From positions 1 to 47,765 of the forward strand of contig CAJUEU010000012.1 in the NCBI GenBank assembly GCA_910585735.1: 47,765 nt of DNA. The letters are read 5' to 3'. The stretch is from an uncultured Oscillospiraceae bacterium (GTDB lineage Bacteria; Bacillota; Clostridia; Oscillospirales; Oscillospiraceae). A program made the translations under genes and the position numbers. Every line of letters begins with the position of its first letter. Position 1 is the first letter of the stretch. The notes under the pieces are model-generated. The model was not told the origin of the DNA. It saw only the letters and a program-made list of their open reading frames with translations, and searched no databases. Of the stretch, positions 41,091-47,765 are shown in pieces.

Positions 41091-41108
41091 AGTCGGGTTT
41101 CCTCCAAA

Positions 41109-42329
41109 TCAGGGTTTCAAAATCACTTTGGCGTAAAAACGCTTTCCGGGCTTTTCCTCCACCATGTCCCGCAGTTGGAGCATGGTAAGGGCGGACAGGA
41201 CCCGCCGGGCGGGGATCTGAGCCGCCTCCGCTATGTCGTCGGCGGTAAGGCTTCGCTTCTCGATGGCAAGGAGAATGTCCCGCTCGTCGTCGGTAAAGGC
41301 CTCGGGAGTATCTGTGAAAGAAATATATTCCCGTTCCGGCTCCTTGTCAACCTCTTTTTCCGCTTTTGCCCGTTTTTTTGGCGTCTCCCGCAGGATCTCC
41401 AGCCGTTCCCGGGCGGCTTCCTCTTCCAGAGGAGGCACCCGGACCACCCGGCCGGGAAAAAGGGGCGCGAATTCGCTGATAATGTCGGCGGCTGAGAGGA
41501 TGAGCTTGGCCTCGCCCCGCTGGATCAGCCGGTTGCAGCCCAGGCTTGCCGGAGCCCCCGCCGGACCAGGGAAGGCAAAGACCTCCCGGTTCTGCTCCAG
41601 AGCCAGGCGGGCGGTGATGAGGGCCCCGCTGGGCTCTCCCGCCTCCACCACCACGGCTCCCATAGAAAGGCCTGAAATAATACGGTTTCGAATGGGAAAA
41701 TGATGGCCGGCGTGCTCGGTCCCCGGGGGATATTCACTGACCAGGGTACCCCGGGCCGTCACGTCCTCATAAAGCCAGCGGTGCTGCCGGGGATAGATAA
41801 CGTCCAGGCCGCCGCCCAGTACGCTCACCACCGTCCCCTCCCCCTGGAGGGCTCCCTTGATGCCGGCGGCGTCGATCCCCTCCGCCATACCCGAGACCAG
41901 CACAGCGCCCGACCGGGCCAGCTCCAGGCCCAGCTTGCCTGCCAGGTCCTGGCCATAGGGGGTACATTTCCGGGTACCCACCACCGAGACGGCCAGCCTT
42001 TCGTCCAGATTCAGAGGCTTGCCCTTCCAGTAAAGGACACAGGGTGGGTCATAGATCTGCCCCAGCCGCTCGGGATAGTCGGCGTCCTGGATGGTCATGA
42101 TGTGGATGCCCTCCCGGTCGCAGTCAGCCAGGATCTTCTCCGCTCCGTCCAGCTTCTTATCCAGCAGGGCGGCCTTTTTCCCTCCAGACAGCCCCAGCAG
42201 GTCGTACTCCTCCTCAGGGGCAAAATAGGCGGCCTCCGGCGTTCCGAAGTGGGCCAGAAGGACCCCGGGGTCTTCCGGCTGAAGGCCCTTCCGGGTAGTG
42301 AGCCAGAGGAAATATTTCAGGTTTGCCAT
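41109..42329 (-). CDS. dprA: DNA-processing protein DprA
   Basis: Loads RecA on incoming single-stranded DNA during transformation. It has 406 residues: an N-terminal helical region, the Rossmann-like SLOG domain (VSVVGTRKCTPYG, SGMAEGIDAAGIKGAL, SEYPPGTEHAGHHFPIRNRIISGLS) and a C-terminal winged helix (about 335-400, LTADDIAEAAQIPARRVLSAL). GGAGG precedes ATG 42329. The dprA-topA-trmFO order matches Bacillus. Confidence 0.96.
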   Translation of the reverse strand: MANLKYFLWLTTRKGLQPEDPGVLLAHFGTPEAAYFAPEEEYDLLGLSGGKKAALLDKKLDGAEKILADCDREGIHIMTIQDADYPERLGQIYDPPCVLYWKGKPLNLDERLAVSVVGTRKCTPYGQDLAGKLGLELARSGAVLVSGMAEGIDAAGIKGALQGEGTVVSVLGGGLDVIYPRQHRWLYEDVTARGTLVSEYPPGTEHAGHHFPIRNRIISGLSMGAVVVEAGEPSGALITARLALEQNREVFAFPGPAGAPASLGCNRLIQRGEAKLILSAADIISEFAPLFPGRVVRVPPLEEEAARERLEILRETPKKRAKAEKEVDKEPEREYISFTDTPEAFTDDERDILLAIEKRSLTADDIAEAAQIPARRVLSALTMLQLRDMVEEKPGKRFYAKVILKP

Positions 42330-42406
42330 GGGTGGGGCCTCCTCTCAAAATGGAGTCACAGTGGTCAGCATTACGGCATACTCCTATCAATAGCCGGACA
42401 TTCCAA

Positions 42407-43159
42407 CTACCGGCAGCCCTCCCAGAGAACAACGGCAGCCGCTACGGCGGCGTTGAGGGACTCGCATTTGTCCTCCATGGGGATCTTCAGAGTCTTCCCG
42501 CACAGGCCCAGCAGTTCCTCCGAAATGCCCCGCCCCTCGCTGCCGATGACGACAGCGGCACACCGCAGGTCGGTCTGACGGACGTCCACGGTGTCGATCC
42601 GGAGCGCGGTAGCGTACAGCGGGATCCCGCTCTCCTTCAAAAGCCCTGCTACAGCCTGGCGGTTCCCCTGCCAGACCGGGAGCCGGAAACAGGCCCCCAT
42701 GGAAGCCCGGACCACCTTGGGAGAGAATGGATCGGCGCACTCTCCCGTCAGAATAAGCCCGGACGCCCCAAAGGCGTCGGCAGTGCGCCAGATAGTTCCT
42801 ACGTTGCCGGGGTCCTGTACCCCGTCCAGCACCAGATAGCGGCCCTTTTCCAGCCTGTCCGGCAGGGCGGTATCGGGCAGCCCACAGGCAAAGAGCACCC
42901 CCTGGGGGGTCTCAGTATCGCAGAGAGAGCGCAAAACATCGGCGGGAGTCTCCACCTTTCGGCAGCTCAACCCCTCTGGAAAAGAAAATTCCGAGGTTTT
43001 GACCGCCAATTGAACGGAAGCATCCCACTTTACCGCCTCTCCCAACAGCTTCGGCCCCTCGCAAAGAAACAACCCTTGCTGGCGGCGGAATGAGGCGGAG
43101 GAATTCAGCTTACGAATTTTCTGAAAGAGGGGATTTTGGCGGCTGGTGATGGTCTCCAT
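42407..43159 (-). CDS. TrmH/SpoU-family RNA 2'-O-methyltransferase
   Basis: A SAM-dependent SPOUT enzyme of 250 residues. The N-terminal substrate-binding domain is followed by the knot motifs LVLDGVQDPGNVGTIWRTA, VVIGSEGRGIS and KIPMEDKCESLNAAVAAAVVLWE. The RNA target (23S rRNA or tRNA) cannot be told. It starts four bases after the KtrA-like gene, whose end supplies the ribosome site GAGGTGAGG. Confidence 0.93.
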   Translation of the reverse strand: METITSRQNPLFQKIRKLNSSASFRRQQGLFLCEGPKLLGEAVKWDASVQLAVKTSEFSFPEGLSCRKVETPADVLRSLCDTETPQGVLFACGLPDTALPDRLEKGRYLVLDGVQDPGNVGTIWRTADAFGASGLILTGECADPFSPKVVRASMGACFRLPVWQGNRQAVAGLLKESGIPLYATALRIDTVDVRQTDLRCAAVVIGSEGRGISEELLGLCGKTLKIPMEDKCESLNAAVAAAVVLWEGCR

Positions 43160-43163
43160 CCCC

Positions 43164-43814
43164 TCACCTCACCTCATGGAGCAGGTTGATATCCTCGCTG
43201 CGGCCCAGAGCCACCACCTGGTCCCCCTGCTCCAGGGGAGCATTGGGGTCGGGCGCCACATTCAGCGTCCCATCCTTGCGAATGGCGATGATATTTACCT
43301 GGTTCTTTTTCCGCACGTCAAGCTCCCGCAGGCTCTTCCCCAACCAGGATCTGGGTGCGGAAAGCTCCAGGATTCCATAGTCCTCGGACACCTCGATAAA
43401 GTTGAGTACGTTGGAGGAGGAAAGCCCCTGGGCCAGCTTGGTCCCCATCTCATGCTCGGGGAAGACCACCCGGTCGGCCCCGATCTTCTCCAGCACCTTG
43501 CGATGGGTGTGGCTCCGTGCCTTGCAGATGACCTCGGCCATCCCCAGCTCCTTCAGGTTGAGGGTGATGAGGGCGGAGGAGCCCACATCCTCGGCGGTAG
43601 CCACAATGGCGCAATCATAGTTGTGGACCCCCAGGGCCTTGAGCACACTGGGGTCCCGGGCGTCGGCGGTGACGGCGTGGGTCACCTGGTCGGCCACCGC
43701 CTGAACGCTCTCCTGGTCGTTTCCTACCGCCAGGACCTCGTGTCCCAGGGCGGAGAGCTCCAGGGCCACGGAGGTCCCAAAGCGGCCAAGTCCGATCACA
43801 ACAAAGGTTTTCAT
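43164..43814 (-). CDS. potassium uptake regulatory subunit, KtrA/TrkA type
   Basis: A 216-residue cytosolic RCK protein that gates the membrane partner. The N-terminal fold starts FVVIGLGRFGTSVALELSALGHEVLAVG; the RCK_C part (about 135-216) ends VVALGRSEDINLL. Single-domain size is KtrA-like rather than the double-length TrkA of E. coli. It lies 18 bases after the membrane gene. Confidence 0.95.
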   Translation of the reverse strand: MKTFVVIGLGRFGTSVALELSALGHEVLAVGNDQESVQAVADQVTHAVTADARDPSVLKALGVHNYDCAIVATAEDVGSSALITLNLKELGMAEVICKARSHTHRKVLEKIGADRVVFPEHEMGTKLAQGLSSSNVLNFIEVSEDYGILELSAPRSWLGKSLRELDVRKKNQVNIIAIRKDGTLNVAPDPNAPLEQGDQVVALGRSEDINLLHEVR

Positions 43815-43832
43815 GGTATCAGCTCCCTTTCC

Positions 43833-45215
43833 TTAACCGATCATGATTCGACATTCCGGGTACTGGATCTTTAAGCTGTCCTGCCGCCGGGTGAGGAAGG
43901 CGATGGAGAAGGACAGCACCCCTACACGCCCTGTGTACATAAGAGCAATGAGCAAAATCTGGGCCGGCCGTGCCAGGATAGGCGTCAATCCGGCGGTAAG
44001 CCCCACGGTCCCCAGCGCTGAAGCGGTCTCATAGGCGGCGTGGAGGAAGGTGGTCTGGTGGGTCATGGAGATGAGCATGGAGCCTCCTAGGAAAAGAAAC
44101 AGCACCATGAGGAACAACGTCACGGCGTTCATGGCCCGTCGGGCCGACACCGACCGCCCATGGAAGGTGATGGTCTCCCGGCCGTGGAGACTGGTGAAGA
44201 GGACCATAAACAGCACCCAGATGGTCACAGTCTTCATGCCGCCGGCGGTGGAGCCCGAGGAGCCGCCGATGAGCATCAAAATGCAGCTCATCACCAGGGA
44301 ATTGTCGGTCATGGCCCCCTGGTCAATGACGTTAAAGCCGGCGGTCCGCAGGGTCATGGACTGGAAGAAGGCGTTGAGCCACTTCTCCCCCAGGGGCATA
44401 CTCCCCAGGGTTGCCGGATTGTTTCCCTCGGCAAAGAAGAAAAAGAGCGTTCCACCCAAAAGCAGAAAAGCGGTGATGGCCAGCACCAGCTTGGAATACA
44501 GGGTCAGCTTTTTCCAGGCGCGGTTCCGATATATGTCCTCCCACACAAAAAAGCCCAGACCGCCGACGATCACCAGCGCGGAGGTGGTGAGCAGCACCAC
44601 CGGGTCGTCAGCAAAGCCGGACAGGCTGGAGAAGGCTCCCGTGTCGCCTCCCTGCAGGTCAAAGCCGGCGTTGCAAAAGGCGGATACCGAATGAAACAGG
44701 GCATGCCACAGCCCCCGGATAAGGCCGTATTTGGGGATCATCCGCAGGGACAGCAGGGCCGCCCCGCACAGCTCAAAGAAGGCGGTGCCCATCAGGGCAT
44801 GACGCACCACCCGTACCACCCCGTCCAGGTCGTCCAGATTCAGGGTGGAGACCATAATGAGCCGCTCGGAAAGGCCGATACGGCGGTGAAAGGCAAAGGA
44901 GAGCAGGGTGATCACCGTCATAAAGCCCAGCCCCCCCAGCTGAATGAGCAGGAGGATCACCCCCTGGCCGAAAGGCGACCAGGTAAGGAAGGTATCGGCA
45001 ACCACCAGCCCGGTAACACAGGTGGAGGATGTGGCGGTAAAAAGCGCGGTAAAGAATCCTACGCTTTCTCCTGTACGGCTGGAGATGGGCAGGGTCAAAA
45101 GTAAGGCTCCCACCAGGATCATCACCAGGAAGGAGACCACCACCAGCCGGGTAGAATTCAGCTTCCGGGAGCGGATAAAGCGGTCCTGTACAAAACGGCT
45201 CAGTTTTTCCAGCAT
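43833..45215 (-). CDS. potassium uptake membrane subunit, KtrB/TrkH type
   Basis: A 460-residue ion channel-like transporter with four M1-P-M2 repeats. Filter-like P-loops are seen in TATSSTCVTGLVVAD, HSVSAFCNAGFDLQ, MTLRTAGFNVID and ETASALGTVGLTAG. It works with the KtrA-type protein encoded next. GAAAGGGGGA precedes ATG 45215. Its promoter is not obvious; transcription may continue from the ferredoxin gene upstream past a hairpin. Confidence 0.95.
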   Translation of the reverse strand: MLEKLSRFVQDRFIRSRKLNSTRLVVVSFLVMILVGALLLTLPISSRTGESVGFFTALFTATSSTCVTGLVVADTFLTWSPFGQGVILLLIQLGGLGFMTVITLLSFAFHRRIGLSERLIMVSTLNLDDLDGVVRVVRHALMGTAFFELCGAALLSLRMIPKYGLIRGLWHALFHSVSAFCNAGFDLQGGDTGAFSSLSGFADDPVVLLTTSALVIVGGLGFFVWEDIYRNRAWKKLTLYSKLVLAITAFLLLGGTLFFFFAEGNNPATLGSMPLGEKWLNAFFQSMTLRTAGFNVIDQGAMTDNSLVMSCILMLIGGSSGSTAGGMKTVTIWVLFMVLFTSLHGRETITFHGRSVSARRAMNAVTLFLMVLFLFLGGSMLISMTHQTTFLHAAYETASALGTVGLTAGLTPILARPAQILLIALMYTGRVGVLSFSIAFLTRRQDSLKIQYPECRIMIG

Positions 45216-45259
45216 GGCTTGTCCCCCTTTCTTTCACTTCCTTGTATGACAAGGGCAAA

Positions 45260-45289
45260 GGCATACCGGCGGCTTCCCGCCGGTATGCC
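45260..45289 (-). terminator. hairpin between the ferredoxin and ktrB-like genes
   Basis: A 13-bp perfect stem (45260-45272 with 45277-45289). On the minus strand it is followed by only TTTG, so termination may be partial and allow read-through into the potassium genes. Confidence 0.6.
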
Positions 45290-45301
45290 ATCAGGTTTTT
45301 C

Positions 45302-45490
45302 TTATTCCAGCACCAATGCCTTCTTGGGGCAGAAATTGGCGCACTTGCCACAGCGGATGCATTTGTCATGATCCACAGTAGGCGCATGGAAGCCCTCCTG
45401 GAGCAAGGCTCCCACCGGGCAGACCCGGACGGAGGGACATGGGTGGTTCTGCGGGCAGTTCTCCACCACTACGTTCAATTTTTTATCCAT
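45302..45490 (-). CDS. small 4Fe-4S ferredoxin-like protein
   Basis: A 62-residue electron carrier. The second half has a full cluster motif CIRCGKCANFCPKKA; the first half has CPQNHPCPSVRVCPVGAL, three more cysteines plus the CP typical of a second, degenerate cluster. ATG 45490 is chosen because AAGGAGGA precedes it; a longer open frame begins inside the upstream terminator. Partner unknown. Confidence 0.9.
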   Translation of the reverse strand: MDKKLNVVVENCPQNHPCPSVRVCPVGALLQEGFHAPTVDHDKCIRCGKCANFCPKKALVLE

Positions 45491-45533
45491 GCCAAGTCCT
45501 CCTTCTTTATTTTTCCAGCGGCATACCTTAGTT

Positions 45534-45562
45534 ATAATATACTGTATGCATAGCTTTGTCAA
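45534..45562 (-). promoter_or_regulatory. promoter of the ferredoxin gene
   Basis: On the minus strand TTGACA (45562-45557), 17 bases, TATTAT (45539-45534). Confidence 0.88.
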
Positions 45563-45572
45563 ATCTTTCTGG

Positions 45573-45613
45573 CAGGCAAAAGAAAAGGCACCTGGTAAAT
45601 GACTTGCCAAGTG
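45573..45613 (-). terminator. terminator after hicB
   Basis: On the minus strand GGCACTTGG pairs with CCAGGTGCC (one G-T pair) across an 11-base loop, then TTTTCTTTT. Confidence 0.75.
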
Positions 45614-45627
45614 CCATTCCCCCATTA

Positions 45628-45834
45628 TTATGCGTACCGCAGACGGCCCTTCGGCTCCGGGATCTCCCGACCAAGCTCCTGAGCGGTTTCAATCCACTCT
45701 TTGATGATCTGTTCCACATTATGAAGGGCATCCTTGGCCGAGGCTCCGTCTGCCATACACCCAGCCAGTTCCGGCACTTCGGCAATATAGGCATTGTCGT
45801 CTTCGCTCCAGTAGAGAATGATCTCATACTTCAT
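45628..45834 (-). CDS. hicB: HicB-type antitoxin
   Basis: A 68-residue antitoxin with the partial RNase H fold of HicB (YWSEDDNAYIAEVPELAGCMADGASAKDALHNVEQII). It lacks the C-terminal DNA-binding part found in longer HicB proteins, so autoregulation by HicB itself is uncertain. Its start overlaps the end of hicA by 11 bases. Confidence 0.9.
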   Translation of the reverse strand: MKYEIILYWSEDDNAYIAEVPELAGCMADGASAKDALHNVEQIIKEWIETAQELGREIPEPKGRLRYA

Positions 45835-46087
45835 TGATAGCCCCTCCTAACCGATATTTTAGAATGGTCTGTCGTACCTGCTTCACTTGATACGACTTTG
45901 CCAGTTTCCCAACTGGCTGGATATTGATGATCTCTTCGATACCATCCTTAGTATAAATAAAATGGTCGCCTTTAACCCGGCACTGGAAGCCCAAGCGTTC
46001 AAGCACACGCTGAAAATCAGAGAATGAAATGTTTTTGTCTTGCGTACCACTTAGGATGGCAAGCATCATTTTTTCATGTTGGCTCAT
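45824..46087 (-). CDS. hicA: HicA-type mRNA interferase toxin
   Basis: An 87-residue toxin with a double-stranded-RNA-binding-like fold that cleaves mRNA. The catalytic His is H42 in VKGDHFIYTKDG, preceded by FSDFQRVLERLGFQC. It is slightly longer than the usual 60-80 residues because of an N-terminal extension. AAAAGGGGAGAAG precedes ATG 46087. The toxin-first order is normal for hicAB. Confidence 0.9.
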   Translation of the reverse strand: MSQHEKMMLAILSGTQDKNISFSDFQRVLERLGFQCRVKGDHFIYTKDGIEEIINIQPVGKLAKSYQVKQVRQTILKYRLGGAINEV

Positions 46088-46127
46088 TCTCTTCTCCCCT
46101 TTTGTAAAGCACGATTGACCTGTTTAT

Positions 46128-46156
46128 ATTTTATATGCTGAGCCCAACTTTGTCAA
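46128..46156 (-). promoter_or_regulatory. promoter of hicAB
   Basis: On the minus strand TTGACA (46156-46151), 17 bases, TAAAAT (46133-46128). Confidence 0.85.
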
Positions 46157-46270
46157 ATCCGTTTACATCTACTATATTTTTGAATATGCAGTTTAGCAAA
46201 AAAGGAAAAAGACACTTAAACCTAATTATGCTATGACCCTCTCCAAGATATTGCCTGAAGAGGGTCATGA

Positions 46271-46870
46271 TTAGCTATTTTTTCCATTTTTCCCATAATC
46301 AATATGCTTTAGTAAACTATCAATTAACTTGTTATATGCATCATAATGTTCAACATTAGTCATGTACTTGACAATTGTATGTACAATGGCAAATATATCA
46401 GCAAGGATAGCTACCATCACAGATATCAAAAATTCTACGCGAACTTTGCAACCCAAAAAAGTATCTGCAGAAACCAAAGCAATTACGACAAACACCAAAA
46501 CACGCAATAATCCTTTAAAGAACTTTACATACCCTTCTCTTTCCTTTTGCTTCTGCGCCTCACTATTATTAATTGCGGTAGCCATTATATTAATATTCTC
46601 AGAAATTGAAATCAGTATTTTATTCTCTACTGCATGGTCTCCATACATAACCGCACATTTGGCACGCTCTTCATCGGTGCATACTTTTGGAGACTTAATC
46701 TCCGCTACTTTTGCTTGTTCTATGATTTGGGCTTGGATATCCGCATCAAGCCCTTCTTCATCATCACAAACTTTTGGAGGCTCAACTCCCGCCGCCTTTG
46801 CTTGCTCTATGGTTTGAGCCTGACTATCCGCATCAAGCTCTTCTTTATCAACCACAGCACTTTTAGACAT
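46271..46870 (-). CDS. two-helix membrane protein with tandem 29-residue repeat
   Basis: A 199-residue protein of unknown function. Residues 7-64 are two copies of a 29-residue acidic unit (LDAD-x-QAQ-x-IEQAK core, ending PKVC), with the start of a third. A helical linker follows, then two hydrophobic helices (about 123-143 and 148-172) and a short charged tail (VEHYDAYNKLIDSLLKHI). The general plan recalls two-TM effectors of the SLATT type, but this is only a resemblance. Its ATG overlaps the stop of the ImmA gene by eight bases, so the two are made together. Base composition is much more AT-rich than the bulk of the window. Confidence 0.8.
   Translation of the reverse strand: MSKSAVVDKEELDADSQAQTIEQAKAAGVEPPKVCDDEEGLDADIQAQIIEQAKVAEIKSPKVCTDEERAKCAVMYGDHAVENKILISISENINIMATAINNSEAQKQKEREGYVKFFKGLLRVLVFVVIALVSADTFLGCKVRVEFLISVMVAILADIFAIVHTIVKYMTNVEHYDAYNKLIDSLLKHIDYGKNGKNS
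46679..46852 (-). repeat. tandem 87-bp coding repeat
   Basis: Two direct copies (46766-46852 and 46679-46765) inside the membrane-protein gene; each encodes 29 residues ending PKVC. Confidence 0.9.
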
Positions 46871-47375
46871 ACATTAACTCCAAACTATCCAAACGCACTT
46901 TCATTGCCTGTTTGGATACATTAAATATCTTTGCCAATGAATCGCTAACAGGAATTATCATTTTTCTATATTCTTCTTTAAGCAACTCTTCCGGCATCAG
47001 TAATTCTGCAGCAAATTGATTTGCCTGGGTTTCAGTCGGAGATTGATCCATCCGAAAACTGGTTATTAACTTACCAGCATCGCAATCATCCATATGTAAA
47101 TAATAGTGCCCAAGTTCATGCGCAATTGTAAATCGGGCCCGTGTCTCTATATCTTTCTCATTAACAAGTATCGTAACCCTTCCGTCAGGAGATTTTTGTA
47201 TTGCCCCAGAGATTTTCTTTTTTACTAAATCCTCTATCTCTCCAAAATTTATGTAACGCACTTGTATATTTTCTTTCCTGCAAAGCATATCTACATCTAT
47301 TGGGGTACTTTTTAATTGATTTTCTTTTATTAACTTTTTTGCCATAGTAATTGGAGACTTAAACTCAGTACTCAT
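46863..47375 (-). CDS. ImmA/IrrE-family metallopeptidase
   Basis: A 170-residue zinc protease. The HExxH motif is HELGH (86-90), the third ligand is probably E116 in TETQANQFAAELLMP, and the C terminus is a small helical domain. Relatives cleave XRE-type repressors to switch on mobile elements or stress genes. Here no repressor is adjacent; instead the coupled membrane protein follows. AAGGAGG lies before ATG 47375. No N-terminal XRE domain is fused. Confidence 0.93.
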   Translation of the reverse strand: MSTEFKSPITMAKKLIKENQLKSTPIDVDMLCRKENIQVRYINFGEIEDLVKKKISGAIQKSPDGRVTILVNEKDIETRARFTIAHELGHYYLHMDDCDAGKLITSFRMDQSPTETQANQFAAELLMPEELLKEEYRKMIIPVSDSLAKIFNVSKQAMKVRLDSLELMYV

Positions 47376-47765
47376 AAACTCACTCGCCTCCTTCTACTAT
47401 TACATGCATTCAACTCTTCTACTTATACTTATATTTTACAATATTTTTGTGTTTTGTCAATACAACTAGAAAAAATAACCGTTTTTGAATGAGCGATCTA
47501 TCTTCTATCCTCAAAATGAGGAGCCAAGACAATTCCTGGCTCTCGTCATTTATGCAAAAATACCTGCATATTTATTCGCTCTTCATCCATTCCCACTCTC
47601 TCCACTTTTTGGCAATTGTGGTAAATGTGTCGTAAAATTGAGAAAATTTGAACTGTCTTTGGCCGGAAAGCATTGGTATCACTGAGTTTTACTTTTCGAG
47701 GGGCTTCATCGTGGGGAAATGCACTATTACATAACATAACGGTGCATAAGTTCTCAAAACTCCGC
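47376..47765. other. AT-rich right-end region without a credible gene
   Basis: Besides the ImmA promoter, it holds short overlapping open frames on both strands (for example 47546-47737 minus) with no ribosome site and no recognisable domain. GAGCCA and TGGCTC around 47520-47545 form a small hairpin. It may be the border of an integrated element that continues outside the window. Confidence 0.5.
47433..47460 (-). promoter_or_regulatory. promoter of the ImmA-membrane protein operon
   Basis: On the minus strand TTGACA (47460-47455), 16 bases, TAAAAT (47438-47433). Confidence 0.7.

Noticed and set aside
47546..47737. 63-codon minus-strand frame at the right end
   Set aside because: No ribosome site, no recognisable domain, and an overlapping frame of similar length on the other strand.

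Overview
The window is a stretch of GC-rich chromosome from a Clostridia-type Firmicute. The gene content (rph-rdgB-yhbY-nadD/yqeK-rsfS, dprA-topA-trmFO, plsX-acpP-rnc, spaced promoters with near-perfect TTGACA/TATAAT and AGGAGGTGATC-like ribosome sites) and the hairpin repeats fit a gut Oscillospiraceae of the Flavonifractor/Pseudoflavonifractor/Lawsonibacter kind. That placement is an inference from memory, not a search result. No rRNA, tRNA or CRISPR array was recognised.

Left part (1-14.7 kb): the 3' nine-tenths of leuS, an in-frame GNAT-glyoxalase fusion, a two-gene regulator/ABC exporter operon, rpsU under a consensus promoter, an unknown protein, a YqeG-type HAD phosphatase, an endonuclease IV-like TIM barrel, a first divergent XRE/small-protein cassette followed by a 420-bp hairpin-ended repeat element, an M24 peptidase, a GNAT/VanX-like dipeptidase pair, a half-size EamA transporter, dCMP deaminase and a tandem CmpB membrane protein.

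14.7-24.3 kb is one long leftward operon driven from a promoter before smc: smc, ftsY, rph, rdgB, yhbY, nadD-yqeK fusion, an LCP cell-wall ligase and rsfS. Between smc and ftsY lies a second, diverged copy of the last ten codons of smc.

24.3-34.5 kb holds MATE and MFS transporters, a secreted C69 dipeptidase with a copper-amine-oxidase-like tail, and a mannose-class PTS (IIA-IIC-IID-IIB) followed by an RpiR/MurR regulator and murQ. This last set looks like a N-acetylmuramate uptake and catabolism operon using an unusual PTS class. With the VanX-like dipeptidase and the C69 enzyme it suggests peptidoglycan or peptide scavenging.

34.5-45.5 kb, mostly leftward, is housekeeping: rnc, acpP, plsX; then a second XRE/small-protein cassette arranged as the mirror image of the first; then trmFO, topA, dprA, an rRNA/tRNA methyltransferase, and the KtrA/KtrB-type potassium system, with a small ferredoxin behind.

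The right end (45.6-47.8 kb) becomes AT-rich and accessory: a hicAB toxin-antitoxin pair and a translationally coupled ImmA/IrrE protease plus a two-helix membrane protein with a tandem 29-residue repeat. The best candidates for undescribed biology are the mirrored XRE/small-protein cassettes, the ImmA/membrane-protein pair, the duplicated smc tail and the mannose-class MurNAc PTS.
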